From Allobosea sp. WAO (GTDB lineage Bacteria; Pseudomonadota; Alphaproteobacteria; Rhizobiales; Beijerinckiaceae): a stretch of 64,000 bases of DNA. Positions 51,314-60,520 of this stretch are shown here, piece after piece. The notes under the pieces were generated by a model. It had not been told where the DNA came from. It did not search any database and saw only the letters and a program-made list of their open reading frames with translations. How positions within the stretch are numbered: the stretch's first letter is position 1; each line of letters starts with the position of its first letter. The translations under genes were made by a program, and so were the position numbers. The stretch is from positions 62,001-126,000 of the forward strand of contig NZ_JXTJ01000001.1 in NCBI RefSeq assembly GCF_001509835.1, read 5' to 3'.

Positions 51314-51793
51314 ATGAAGAAGCCCGCTTCGCGCATCGACCTGCCTTCCAACGCCAAGAACGAGGTGATGGGCCTCCTGAACGAGCGATTGCAGGACGGT
51401 ATCGATCTCGCCCTCGCGACGAAGCAGGCCCACTGGAATCTGAAAGGGCCTGGCTTCATCGGCGTGCATCTGATGCTCGACGGCTTCCGCAAGGAGCTCG
51501 ACGGCCATGTCGACACGGTAGCCGAGCGGGTCGCCCAGCTTGGCGGCATCGCGCTCGGAACGACGCAGGCGGTCGCCGCGGGCAGCGATCTCAAACCCTA
51601 TCCGACGGAGATCGTCGCGGTTGCCGATCATCTCGCCGCCCTGATCGAACGCTATGCGGCGACGGCCAACAGTGTCCGCGAGGCGATCGACAAGAGCGAC
51701 GAGGCCGGCGACACCGGCACCGCCGATCTCCTGACCGCTTATTCGCGCATGCTCGACAAGGCGCTCTGGTTCCTGCAATCGCAGGCCGCCTGA
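51314..51793 (+). CDS. dps: Dps family ferritin-like DNA-protecting protein
   Basis: 159 residues. The ferroxidase-site motif is visible in ALATKQAHWNLKGPGFIGVH, LMLDGFRKELDGHVDTVAER, where the His, Asp and Glu lie on the expected helices. Dps oxidises and stores iron and binds DNA during starvation and oxidative stress. The frame is open from 51227 but ATG 51314 (MKKPASRIDL) follows a GAGG sequence and gives normal length. Regulation by an EcfG promoter is supported by the sequence upstream. Confidence 0.93.
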   Translation: MKKPASRIDLPSNAKNEVMGLLNERLQDGIDLALATKQAHWNLKGPGFIGVHLMLDGFRKELDGHVDTVAERVAQLGGIALGTTQAVAAGSDLKPYPTEIVAVADHLAALIERYAATANSVREAIDKSDEAGDTGTADLLTAYSRMLDKALWFLQSQAA

Positions 51794-51941
51794 GGCTCAC
51801 CGGAGCCCGATGCAGGGCTGCATCGCGTCGAAAACGTTGACGCGCCGCCCCTGCATGCGCTCTTAAGGCGGCAGACCTTTTGGCTTTCGTTATTCAACGG
51901 CCGGGGCAGGTTCCCTGGCCTTTCGGCGTTCGAGCAAAGCG

Positions 51942-54770
51942 ATGATGGACAAGACATTCGAGCCGGCCAGCGTCGAGGCGCGCATCAGCGAAGCGTGGGA
52001 GAAGGCCGACGCCTTCAGGGCAGGGCGGGGCGCTGCGCCCGGCGCCGAGCCCTATTGCATCGTGATCCCGCCGCCGAACGTCACCGGCTCGCTGCATATG
52101 GGCCACGCGCTCAACAACACGCTGCAGGACGTGCTCTGCCGCTTCGAGCGCCTGCGCGGCAAGGACGTGCTCTGGCAGCCGGGCACCGACCATGCCGGCA
52201 TCGCGACGCAGATGGTGGTCGAGCGCAAGCTCGCGGCCGAGAACCGCTCGGACCGGCGGACCATGGGCCGCGAGGCCTTCGTCGCCGAGGTCTGGAAGTG
52301 GAAGGAAGAATCGGGCGGCACGATCGTCAACCAGCTGAAGCGCCTCGGCGCCTCCTGCGACTGGTCGCGCGAGCGCTTCACCATGGACGAGGGGCTCTCG
52401 GCCGCCGTCCTCAAGGTCTTCGTCGCCCTGCACAAGCAGGGGTTGATCTACCGCGCCAAGCGGCTGGTGAACTGGGACCCGAAGTTCCAGACCGCGATCT
52501 CGGATCTCGAGGTGCTGCAGGTCGAGAAGACCGGCTCGTTCAAATGGCAGAGCGGTGGCGAGGAGGCGTTCGACGCCGCCAAGCTCGACAAGGCGCTGGC
52601 CAAGGACCCGAACGGGCATCTCTACTATTTCGACTACCCGATCGAGGGCGTCGCCTACGACGCGGAGAACCCGGCGACCTACATCACCGTCGCCACGACC
52701 CGGCCTGAGACGATGCTGGGCGATACCGGCGTCGCCGTGCATCCCGAGAACGAGAAGCTCAAGGGGCTGATCGGCAAGAATGCCGTGCTGCCGCTGGTCG
52801 GCCGCGTCATCCCGATCTTCGGCGACGACTATGCCGACCCGGAGAAGGGCACCGGCGCGGTCAAGATCACCCCGGCGCACGACTTCAACGACTTCGATGT
52901 CGGCAAGCGCAATTCGCTGAGGATCGTCAACATCCTGGACGGCGAAGCTCGCATCCTGATTCAAGACAATGCCGACTTCCTGGAAGGTGCTGCGCCCGAG
53001 GCCGAGACGCTGGCGCTGCATGGCTTCGACCGCTTCGCGGCGCGCAAGGCGGTGGTCGGCCTGATGGCGGCGCGCGGGCTCCTGCGCAAGGTCGAGCCGA
53101 ACACCCATACCGTGCCGCATGGCGACCGTTCTGACGTCGTGATCGAGCCCTGGCTGACCGACCAGTGGTATGTCGACGTCAAGCCGCTGGCCAACCGCGC
53201 GCTCAAGGCGGTCAAGGACGGCCGCACCAGGATTACGCCGGAAAGCTGGACCAAGACTTACAACGACTGGCTCGAGAACATCGAGCCCTGGTGCGTCTCG
53301 CGCCAGCTCTGGTGGGGCCACCAGATCCCGGCCTGGTACGGGCCGGACGGCGAGTGCTTCGTCGCCGAGTCGGAGGCGGCCGCGCAGGCGCAGGCGCTCG
53401 GCCATTATGGCGGCCCGGTCGCGCTGACGCGCGATGCGGACGTGCTCGACACCTGGTTCTCCTCGGCGCTCTGGCCGTTCTCGACATTAGGGTGGCCTGA
53501 GGAGACGGACGAGCTTCGGCGCTACTACCCGACGGCGACGCTGGTCACCGCCTTCGACATCATCTTTTTCTGGGTCGCCCGGATGATGATGATGGGCCTC
53601 AACTTCATGGACGAGGTGCCGTTCAAGGACGTCTACATCCACGCCATCGTTCGCGACGAGAAGGGCGCGAAGATGTCGAAGTCCAAGGGCAACGTCATCG
53701 ACCCGCTGGTGCTCGTCGACAAGTATGGCGCGGATGCGCTGCGCTTCACGCTCTCGGCGATGGCGGCGCAGGGGCGCGACATCAAGCTTTCGACCGCGCG
53801 CGTCGAAGGCTACCGCAATTTCGCGACCAAGATCTGGAACGCCGCCCGCTTCGCCGAGCTGAACGGCTGCGTGCGGGCCGAGGGCTTCGACCCCGCCAGG
53901 GTCGCGCTGCCGCTCAACCGCTGGATCCTCTCCGAGGCGGCACGCACCGCCGACGCGATCGCCGCCGGCATCGAGAGCTTCAAGTTCAACGAGGCGGCCG
54001 ACGCGGCCTATCGCTTCGTCTGGGGCCAGTTCTGCGACTGGTATCTCGAACTGTCGAAGCCGGTGCTGCAGGGCGAGGGCACTGACGCGGTCTCGCTTTC
54101 CGCCAAGGCCGAGACGCAGGCGACGGTCGCGCATGTCATCGACCTGATCTGCCAGCTGCTGCATCCGTTCATGCCGTTCCTCACCGAGGAGCTCTGGGCC
54201 CAGAAGGCGGGTGACGGCGCGCCGCGGCCGGTTCCGGCCGGGGAGGATGCGCTGGTCTGCCTGACGCGCTGGCCGCAGCTCGGCGCGCTGGTCAACGAGG
54301 CGGCTGAGGCCGAGATCGGCTTCGTCGTCGACCTGATCTCCGATATCCGCTCGGTCCGTTCGGAGACCAATGTCCCCGGCGGGGCGCAGGTGCCGCTGGT
54401 GCTGGTCAAGCCGAGCGCCGCGACCCGCGCCGCCGTCGAGGCCTGGGCGCCGATGATCGAGCGCCTGGCGCGGCTCTCGGTGATCCAGTTCGCCGATGCG
54501 GCGCCCGGCCAGTCCGCCCAGATCATCGTGCGCGGCGAGATCGCGGCCCTGCCGCTCGCCGGGATCATCGATCTCGGCGCCGAGCGGACGCGGCTGGAGA
54601 AGGAGCTCGCCAAGCTCGACCAGGACATCGCCACGGTCGAGCGCAAGCTCGGCAATGCCGACTTCATGGCGCGCGCGCCGGAGGAGATCGTCGAGGAGAA
54701 TCGCGAGCGCAAGGCAGCCGCCGAAGCCCGCAAGCTCAAGATCGGCGAAGCGCTCGATCGCCTGTCCTGA
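51942..54770 (+). CDS. valS: Valine--tRNA ligase
   Basis: 942 residues. The class I synthetase motifs are both clear: PPNVTGSLHMGHALNN with HMGH near residue 52, and AKMSKSKGNVIDPLVLVDKY with KMSKS at about 577-581. The CP1 editing domain has YITVATTRPETMLGDTGVAV, typical of ValS, and a C-terminal coiled coil (LGAERTRLEKELAKLDQDIA) ends the protein. It charges tRNA-Val and hydrolyses mischarged threonine. A hairpin terminator follows. Confidence 0.98.
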   Translation: MMDKTFEPASVEARISEAWEKADAFRAGRGAAPGAEPYCIVIPPPNVTGSLHMGHALNNTLQDVLCRFERLRGKDVLWQPGTDHAGIATQMVVERKLAAENRSDRRTMGREAFVAEVWKWKEESGGTIVNQLKRLGASCDWSRERFTMDEGLSAAVLKVFVALHKQGLIYRAKRLVNWDPKFQTAISDLEVLQVEKTGSFKWQSGGEEAFDAAKLDKALAKDPNGHLYYFDYPIEGVAYDAENPATYITVATTRPETMLGDTGVAVHPENEKLKGLIGKNAVLPLVGRVIPIFGDDYADPEKGTGAVKITPAHDFNDFDVGKRNSLRIVNILDGEARILIQDNADFLEGAAPEAETLALHGFDRFAARKAVVGLMAARGLLRKVEPNTHTVPHGDRSDVVIEPWLTDQWYVDVKPLANRALKAVKDGRTRITPESWTKTYNDWLENIEPWCVSRQLWWGHQIPAWYGPDGECFVAESEAAAQAQALGHYGGPVALTRDADVLDTWFSSALWPFSTLGWPEETDELRRYYPTATLVTAFDIIFFWVARMMMMGLNFMDEVPFKDVYIHAIVRDEKGAKMSKSKGNVIDPLVLVDKYGADALRFTLSAMAAQGRDIKLSTARVEGYRNFATKIWNAARFAELNGCVRAEGFDPARVALPLNRWILSEAARTADAIAAGIESFKFNEAADAAYRFVWGQFCDWYLELSKPVLQGEGTDAVSLSAKAETQATVAHVIDLICQLLHPFMPFLTEELWAQKAGDGAPRPVPAGEDALVCLTRWPQLGALVNEAAEAEIGFVVDLISDIRSVRSETNVPGGAQVPLVLVKPSAATRAAVEAWAPMIERLARLSVIQFADAAPGQSAQIIVRGEIAALPLAGIIDLGAERTRLEKELAKLDQDIATVERKLGNADFMARAPEEIVEENRERKAAAEARKLKIGEALDRLS

Positions 54771-54777
54771 GACGAAT

Positions 54778-54808
54778 GTCGGGGTGGTTCTTTCAGGGCC
54801 GCCCCGAC
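54778..54808 (+). terminator. Hairpin terminator after valS
   Basis: GTCGGGGTGG (54778-54787) pairs with CCGCCCCGAC (54799-54808), a 10-bp stem with one G-U pair and an 11-base loop, starting 7 bases after the valS stop. Confidence 0.65.
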
Positions 54809-54945
54809 CATTTGTCGTCACGAAACGGTCGCGCTGCTGACATTCGCCTAAGAGAATTCTGGCGTCCGGCCGCAGGATCGCGTAGATGCATGCGGCGCAC
54901 AGCATCCATGCGCCAGGGGCGAGTCCGGGAGCGGTCGAACACTAC

Positions 54946-55527
54946 ATGCTGAAGCGTGCTTACGACTGGTGCGTCTCCTATGCGTCGCACCCCGCAGCGC
55001 CCTGGCTGCTCTTCGCCATCACCTTCGTCGAAAGTTCGGTCAGCCCGCTGCCGCCGATCCCGCTCCTGATCCCGATGTGCATCGCGCGTCCGGACCGCGC
55101 CTGGTTCTATGCCGGCGTCTGCTCGCTCGGCGCCGTGACCGGCGGCTATCTCGGCTATGCGATCGGCGCGCTGCTCTATGAATCGGTCGGCGCCTGGCTG
55201 ATCGGCATCTACGGCCTGCAGGAAAAGGCCGCGCACCTGATCCACACCTCGCAGGACTATTGGTTCTGGGTGCTGCTGACCAAGGGCCTGACGCCGATCC
55301 CGTTCAAGATCGTGACGATCATGTCGGGCTTCCTGCATTTCGATCTCTGGAAGTTCACCGTCGGCATGGTGATCTCCCGCGTCACCTTCTTCGCGATGAT
55401 CGCGGTGGCGCTGCGCTATTACGGCGACGACATCCGCATCTTCATCGAGAAGCACCTGCCGATGACGGCGCTGGCGCTGGTCGTGGTCGTCGTCGGCGGC
55501 TTCTTCGTCCTGCCCATGGTGCTGTGA
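54946..55527 (+). CDS. YqaA/DedA-like membrane protein
   Basis: 193 residues from ATG 54946 with about five membrane spans. LLFAITFVESSVSPLPPIPL contains the conserved ESS-x-SPLPP helix of the SNARE-associated/YqaA family, with KGLTPIPFKIVTIMSGFLHF and a C-terminal ALALVVVVVGGFFVLPMVL anchor. Family members may flip lipids; this short type is uncharacterised. An ATG at 54886 is in frame but adds unlikely sequence. Confidence 0.86.
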   Translation: MLKRAYDWCVSYASHPAAPWLLFAITFVESSVSPLPPIPLLIPMCIARPDRAWFYAGVCSLGAVTGGYLGYAIGALLYESVGAWLIGIYGLQEKAAHLIHTSQDYWFWVLLTKGLTPIPFKIVTIMSGFLHFDLWKFTVGMVISRVTFFAMIAVALRYYGDDIRIFIEKHLPMTALALVVVVVGGFFVLPMVL

Positions 55528-55677
55528 CGCCGGCGCCGCCGCGAAAGCGCCGCACTAGCCGACAATCCTCCTGAGAAGTTACGCTGGCCGTGCTGTCGGC
55601 CGCCGGCGTGGCGACACCGGCCTGCCGTGAGCGGAAGGCCGGCCAGTCTGGGCAGCGGAGGCAAGGAGCGGCGGGCG

Positions 55678-56628
55678 ATGAGCATGCGGCGCCCTGACCT
55701 GACCGGTCGTCTCGATTTCGCGACCTTCGCGCGTGAGTTCAACCGTTGCCTCGAACAGGACCGCACGATTGCCGTGCCCTATTGGCAGAGCATCGTCGCG
55801 GCGGTTCCGCCAACCCTGCAGGACTTCCTCTGGCGTGTCGTGGAGACGCGGCTCAGCCCGCGCGCCGAGGCGCGGCTGCGCGCTTTGCCGGCCGCGCGCG
55901 ACCTCTACTCCGAGATCCTGAATGTGCGCTTCCGGCGCCCGGCGGGCCTGCGCCCGCAGTTTCGGACTCCGAAGCAGGAGTTCGATTCCTACGCGGCGAT
56001 CTATTGGCGCTTCGCCTCGCCGGCCGCGCGCTTCGACCTCAATTTCGGGCGGCTGGTGATGCTGTCGCTGCGCACCGAGAGCAGCACGCTCGCCCATCGC
56101 GGCAAGGGCTCCTATGACGACACGCTGGTGATCATGCGTCGCTGCGGCCGCTTCCGGCATCTCGCGATCTTCCCGATCTGCACCGAGCCCGGCGCGCAAT
56201 ATTCCCAGCGGGCCAGCACCACCACGGACAAGCGCTACCGGGGCGTGAAGTTCAGCAAGACCGAAGGCAACGATATCGACAAGGACGGGATCCGGGATGC
56301 CGGACGCCTGACCGAAGGCACCTACCAGTATTTCGAGAAGAGGGGCGGCCATCTCGGCAACCGCGCCTTCATCGTCGGGATCGACCAAGTCGTCGAGCGC
56401 GACACGGATGGCGACGGCCGCTTCACAGAGCAGGACAGGAAGCGGATCGATCCCAAGGGGGCCGGCAAGACGATGTATATCCATCAGGGCGGCGCCGACA
56501 CCGTGCTGGAGCCCAACACCTGGTCGGCCGGCTGCCAGACCATCCCAAAGAACCGCTATGCCAACTTCCTGAAGGCCGTCGGCAAGCCGAACTCCTTCTA
56601 CTATGTGCTCGTCAATGCCGCGGCCTGA
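55678..56628 (+). CDS. YkuD-like protein with EF-hand-like calcium loops
   Basis: 316 residues. The C-terminal third has TMYIHQGGADTVLEPNTWSA and GCQTIPKNRYANFLKAVG, an H-x-x-G and S-A-G-C arrangement like L,D-transpeptidases. Two calcium-loop motifs, NDIDKDGIRDAGR and DTDGDGRFTEQDR, lie before it. No signal peptide is evident. The N-terminal region (PYWQSIVAAVPPTLQDFL and beyond) is unassigned. ATG 55678 has AAGGAG upstream. It overlaps the start of the following exported SH3-like gene, so the two are probably coupled. Confidence 0.6.
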   Translation: MSMRRPDLTGRLDFATFAREFNRCLEQDRTIAVPYWQSIVAAVPPTLQDFLWRVVETRLSPRAEARLRALPAARDLYSEILNVRFRRPAGLRPQFRTPKQEFDSYAAIYWRFASPAARFDLNFGRLVMLSLRTESSTLAHRGKGSYDDTLVIMRRCGRFRHLAIFPICTEPGAQYSQRASTTTDKRYRGVKFSKTEGNDIDKDGIRDAGRLTEGTYQYFEKRGGHLGNRAFIVGIDQVVERDTDGDGRFTEQDRKRIDPKGAGKTMYIHQGGADTVLEPNTWSAGCQTIPKNRYANFLKAVGKPNSFYYVLVNAAA

Positions 56629-57319
56629 GCCCCGCCCCGCAGCCGGCAGGCGCCGGGGCATCGCCATTGTCACGCTGGCCCTGGCTTTAGGCGCGGCCGC
56701 GCCGGTGCTGGCGCAGCCCGGCGCCCTGTTGCCGCCGGGCGGGCAGGCGCGCTGCTCTTTCGGTGCCTTCGTCAACGAGACCGATCCCGAAGGCCTCAAT
56801 GTCCGCGCCGGCCCCGGCGTCGGGCACAAGATTGTCGGGCGGCTGCCGCCGGTGACGCAGAGCAAGTCCGATCCGCCGATCCGGGCGATGGTGGAGGTCG
56901 AGGTCACGGCGGGCAGCGATGGCTGGTTCCAGATCCGCAAGGCACGCGACAACGAGGCGCTGACCGAAGCTACCGCGCGACCGATGTTCAAGGGCAGCGG
57001 CTGGGTGAGCGGCCGCAAGCTCACCGTGAAGTCGCAGGCCGATACTGGTCGCGAGCGGCCTGATGCCAAGGCCCCGGCGATCATCGCGGGGCGGGACGGC
57101 ATGGCTTTCGACAGCGACGCCTTCATCCAGAACGGGCGGCTGCTCGGCTGCAGCGGCAAATGGGTGCTGGTCGAATACGGGCCGCTGCCGGCCGGCAGCG
57201 ACGTGCTGGAGGCGCTGGAGGTCAAGCCGGCGGCGCGCGCCGGGCTGGAGCCGGGCCGCTTCCGCGCCTGGCTCGACCGGATCTGCGCGGTGCAGGAGAC
57301 CAGCTGCGACGGCGGCTAA
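56615..57319 (+). CDS. Exported SH3-like domain protein
   Basis: 234 residues with a signal peptide (RRGIAIVTLALALGAAAPVLA). A bacterial SH3-like domain occupies residues near 60-140: PEGLNVRAGPGVGHKIVGRL, GSDGWFQIRKARDNEALTEA and GWVSGRKLTVK. Such domains bind peptidoglycan or peptides in the periplasm. The start overlaps the end of the YkuD-like gene by 14 bases (an ATG at 56603 overlaps by 26), so the pair probably act together at the cell wall. Confidence 0.78.
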   Translation: MPRPEPRPAAGRRRGIAIVTLALALGAAAPVLAQPGALLPPGGQARCSFGAFVNETDPEGLNVRAGPGVGHKIVGRLPPVTQSKSDPPIRAMVEVEVTAGSDGWFQIRKARDNEALTEATARPMFKGSGWVSGRKLTVKSQADTGRERPDAKAPAIIAGRDGMAFDSDAFIQNGRLLGCSGKWVLVEYGPLPAGSDVLEALEVKPAARAGLEPGRFRAWLDRICAVQETSCDGG

Positions 57320-57330
57320 GCCCTGTCCTA

Positions 57331-57939
57331 TCAGCGCTTGCGGAACACGACGCTGAGATTGTTCGCGGGCATCGCCGTGACCTCTGGCGGCCCGAAGCCC
57401 GCGGCGGCCGCGAGGGCCGCGACCTCGTCGAGCTCGCGCAGGCCCCAGCGCGGATCACGGCTGCGCAGGCTCTCGTCGAAGGCGACATTGCTGGGCACGA
57501 GTGGCACGCCGCTCTGGCGATAGGGGCCGTAGAGATAGAGCGGGCCGCCCGGCGGCAGCAGCCGCGCCGATTCGGCGATCAAACCTTGCGTCGCTGCCCA
57601 GGGCGAGATGTGGATCATGTTGATGCAGATCACCGCATCGGCGCGGGCGAGCGGCCAGCCCGGCGTCGCGGCATCGAGGGGCAGGGCGGGCAGCAGATTC
57701 GGCAGCGCGGCTTCCTTTGCCCAGGCGTCGATGCTGGCACGTGCCTCGGCATTCGGGTCGGAAGGCTGGAAGGACAGGCCGGGCAGGGCGGCCGCGAAGT
57801 GCACGGCGTGCTCGCCCGAGCCGCTGGCGATCTCGAGCACCAGCCCGCTCGCCGGCAATGTTTCGCGGAGAACGGCGAGGATCGGATCGCGATTGCGCTG
57901 GGCGGAGGGCGCGAACTGGCGGGTTTCGGCTTCGGGCAA
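57331..57939 (-). CDS. DUF938 SAM-dependent methyltransferase-like protein
   Basis: 202 residues. The family opening RQFAPSAQRNRDPILAVLRE and SAM motif GLVLEIASGSGEHAVHFAAA, then LSFQPSDPNAEARASIDAWA and ICINMIHISPWAATQGLIAE, match DUF938. The substrate is unknown. It converges on the SH3-like gene, with 11 bases between the two stops. Confidence 0.88.
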   Translation of the reverse strand: MPEAETRQFAPSAQRNRDPILAVLRETLPASGLVLEIASGSGEHAVHFAAALPGLSFQPSDPNAEARASIDAWAKEAALPNLLPALPLDAATPGWPLARADAVICINMIHISPWAATQGLIAESARLLPPGGPLYLYGPYRQSGVPLVPSNVAFDESLRSRDPRWGLRELDEVAALAAAAGFGPPEVTAMPANNLSVVFRKR

Positions 57940-58147
57940 GTTACGGTTCTCCCATCGCAGGCGCCGGACGATGCTTCAAATCATGCCGTATCGGGACAGA
58001 AGCAATCGAGCGCGAGAAACTGTGATCGACTCGCCAAGCTTAGCGCATCGCCCGTGCGAAAAACCGGTACATACATTCCCGCGCGATGCTCTATAAGCGC
58101 TGGCGAAGCAGGCCGATAACGAGTGCGGCCCTGCAGCCTTCGAGCTG

Positions 58148-59431
58148 GTGTTGTTAACCGAGATTTTGATCGTCGTCGTCCTCACCGTCATCAACGGTGT
58201 GCTCGCCATGTCGGAACTCGCGGTCGTCTCGTCCAGACCAGCAAGGCTCAAGGTTCTCAGCGATCAGGGTAGCCGCGGCGCGGCGACAGCCCAGCGCCTG
58301 GCCGACAATCCCGGCCGCTTCCTCTCCACCGTCCAGATCGGCATCACGCTCGTCGGCGTCCTCTCGGGCGCCTTTTCGGGCGCGACGCTCGGCACGCGCC
58401 TCTCCGACTGGCTGCGCGACGAGCAGGGCTTTTCCAACGCGGTCGCGGATGGCGTCGGCGTCGGCACAGTCGTCGTCGCGATCACCTATCTCTCGCTGAT
58501 CATCGGCGAGCTTGTGCCGAAGCAGATCGCGCTGCGCGACCCCGAGCGCGTTGCCGCACGCGTCGCTCCGGCGATGGCGCTGCTCGCCAAGATCGGCTCG
58601 CCGCTGGTCTGGCTGCTCGACATCTCCGGCAAGACCGTTCTCGCCCTGCTCGGCCAGAAGGGCGAGTCGGAGGAGAAGGTGACCGAGGAGGAGGTCCGCA
58701 CCATCATCGCCGAGGCCGAGACGGCCGGCGTGCTGGAGCGCGACGAGCGCGAGATGATCTCGGGCGTGATGCGCCTCGCCGACCGTTCGGCGCGGGCCTT
58801 GATGACGCCTCGTCGCGAGGTCGAGCATCTCGACCTCTCCGACAGCCCGGCGGAGATCAGGGCGCAGCTGCGCGCGACGCGTCGCTCGCGCCTGCCGGTG
58901 CAGGATGGCGAGGCCGACTCGATCATCGGCGTCGTCACGGTCAAGGACATGTTCGACGCCTTCTCCGATGGCGACGGCCGCGAATTGCGCAGCATGGTCC
59001 AGCAGACCCCGGTGGTGCTCGACACGACCGGCGCGCTCGACGTGCTGCGCGCCATCCGCGCTTCGCCGGTGCACATGGCGCTGGTCTTCGACGAGTACGG
59101 CCATTTCGAGGGGATCATCACTTCCAGCGACGTGCTGGAGGCGATCACCGGCGCCTTCCAGGAAGAGGACGACAGCGAGCCGGCCGTGGTGACGCGCTCC
59201 GATGGCTCCTATCTGGTCGCCGGCTGGATGCAGGTCGACGAGTTCTCGCATGAGCTCGGCATCCATGTGCCGCGCGATGCCGACTACCAGACGGTGGCGG
59301 GCTTCATCCTCGCCGAGATGAACCGCCTGCCGAATGTCGGCGAGAGCTTCCAGAAGGGCCATTGGCGCTTCGAGGTGGTCGATCTCGACGGCCGCCGGAT
59401 CGACAAGATCCTGGTCTCCCGGATCGACTGA
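58148..59431 (+). CDS. CNNM/CBS-domain transporter-like protein (HlyC/CorC family)
   Basis: 427 residues. An N-terminal DUF21 membrane domain with about three or four spans opens LTEILIVVVLTVINGVLAMS and includes ITLVGVLSGAFSG and LIIGELVPKQIALRDPERVA. Two CBS domains follow (RALMTPRREVEHLDLSDSP and the second with VVLDTTGALDVLRAIRASPV), then a CorC_HlyC domain near residues 340-427. Such proteins are linked to magnesium or cobalt handling. The start is a GTG at 58148. The name hemolysin often used is historical. Confidence 0.9.
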   Translation: MLLTEILIVVVLTVINGVLAMSELAVVSSRPARLKVLSDQGSRGAATAQRLADNPGRFLSTVQIGITLVGVLSGAFSGATLGTRLSDWLRDEQGFSNAVADGVGVGTVVVAITYLSLIIGELVPKQIALRDPERVAARVAPAMALLAKIGSPLVWLLDISGKTVLALLGQKGESEEKVTEEEVRTIIAEAETAGVLERDEREMISGVMRLADRSARALMTPRREVEHLDLSDSPAEIRAQLRATRRSRLPVQDGEADSIIGVVTVKDMFDAFSDGDGRELRSMVQQTPVVLDTTGALDVLRAIRASPVHMALVFDEYGHFEGIITSSDVLEAITGAFQEEDDSEPAVVTRSDGSYLVAGWMQVDEFSHELGIHVPRDADYQTVAGFILAEMNRLPNVGESFQKGHWRFEVVDLDGRRIDKILVSRID

Positions 59432-59458
59432 GCGGCGTCCGCAAACGCACAGTTCTCC

Positions 59459-59550
59459 GTCATGGTCGGGCTTGTCCCGACCATCCCCGCCATCCCTCGG
59501 ACGGCTTGATCTCCAAGGCGTGGATGCTCGCCACAAGGGCGAGCATGACG
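59459..59550. repeat. Composite palindromic repeat, type 1, copy D
   Basis: Begins GTCATGGTCGGGCTTGTCCC and ends with the GGATGCTCGCCACAAGGGCG hairpin and AGCATGACG, in the same orientation as copy A at 23284. It lies between the CNNM and ChrB-like genes. Confidence 0.8.
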
Positions 59551-59689
59551 GCGGCGGGGGCTGGCCATCGACGCCGTTGACGCCCCCCGGTCGCCATGGT
59601 CTAAATTCCGCAGGGGTTCATTCGCGACGACCCCGTGAGGCGTCAGCCCAAGGATCGCGTCCAGTCTCCTAGCTTCCAGGAGGGACGCC

Positions 59690-60520
59690 ATGTCTTCCAA
59701 TATCCAGATCAGCGCTGCCCAATTATCACGGCTCGTCGGCCTGCCCGATGCGCCGGTCCTGATCGATGTCCGCAACGATGAGGACTTTGCCGCCGATGCG
59801 CGGCTGCTTCCGGCCTCGCAGCGTCGGCGACATGACGATGTCACGGACTGGGCCGGAGCCTATGCCGGCCACAAGGTCGTGGTCTCGTGCCAGCGCGGGC
59901 TGAAGCTCAGCGAAGGCGTCGCGGCCTGGCTGCGGCATGAAGGGATCTCGGCGGAAGTTCTCGTCGGCGGCTTCGAGGCCTGGCGGGAAGCCAGCCTGCC
60001 GCTGGTCGAGGCCGGCAAGCTCCCGGCCCGCGACGGCGCCGGCCGGACCGTCTGGGTGACGCGGGCGCGGCCGAAGGTCGACCGCATCGCCTGTCCCTGG
60101 CTGATCCGCCGCTTCGTCGACCCTGAGGCCGTCTTCCTGTTCGTGACGGCCTCGGAGGTCGAGGCCGTGGCCGAGCGCTTCGGCGCGACGCCCTTCGACA
60201 TAGACGGCGTGTTCTGGAGCCATCGCGGCGAACGCTGCAGCTTCGACACGATGATCGAGGAGTTCGGCCTGTCGCTGCCGGCGCTCGACAAGCTCGCTGC
60301 GATCGTCAGGGCGGCGGACACCGCCCGGCTCGACGACGTGCCGCAGGCGGCTGGATTCCTCGCGGCGTCGCTCGGATTGTCGCGGATGTTTCGCGATGAT
60401 CTGGCACAGCTCGATGCCGGCATGCTGCTCTATGACACGTTCTACCGCTGGTGCCGCGATGCCACCGAGGAAACCCATAACTGGCCGTCCGTGCCGGCAG
60501 GAGCAGGGGGGCGGCCATGA
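59690..60520 (+). CDS. Rhodanese-ChrB fusion protein
   Basis: 276 residues. The first 105 residues form a rhodanese domain with DAPVLIDVRNDEDFAADARL and the active-site loop VVVSCQRGLKLSEGVAAWL, which contains the cysteine. The rest resembles the ChrB C-terminal domain: RPKVDRIACPWLIRRFVDPE, FDIDGVFWSHRGERCSFDTM and AQLDAGMLLYDTFYRWC. ChrB-type proteins take part in chromate sensing or resistance. The stop overlaps the ATG of the ChrA gene by four bases (ATGA), indicating a chromate resistance operon. Confidence 0.88.
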   Translation: MSSNIQISAAQLSRLVGLPDAPVLIDVRNDEDFAADARLLPASQRRRHDDVTDWAGAYAGHKVVVSCQRGLKLSEGVAAWLRHEGISAEVLVGGFEAWREASLPLVEAGKLPARDGAGRTVWVTRARPKVDRIACPWLIRRFVDPEAVFLFVTASEVEAVAERFGATPFDIDGVFWSHRGERCSFDTMIEEFGLSLPALDKLAAIVRAADTARLDDVPQAAGFLAASLGLSRMFRDDLAQLDAGMLLYDTFYRWCRDATEETHNWPSVPAGAGGRP

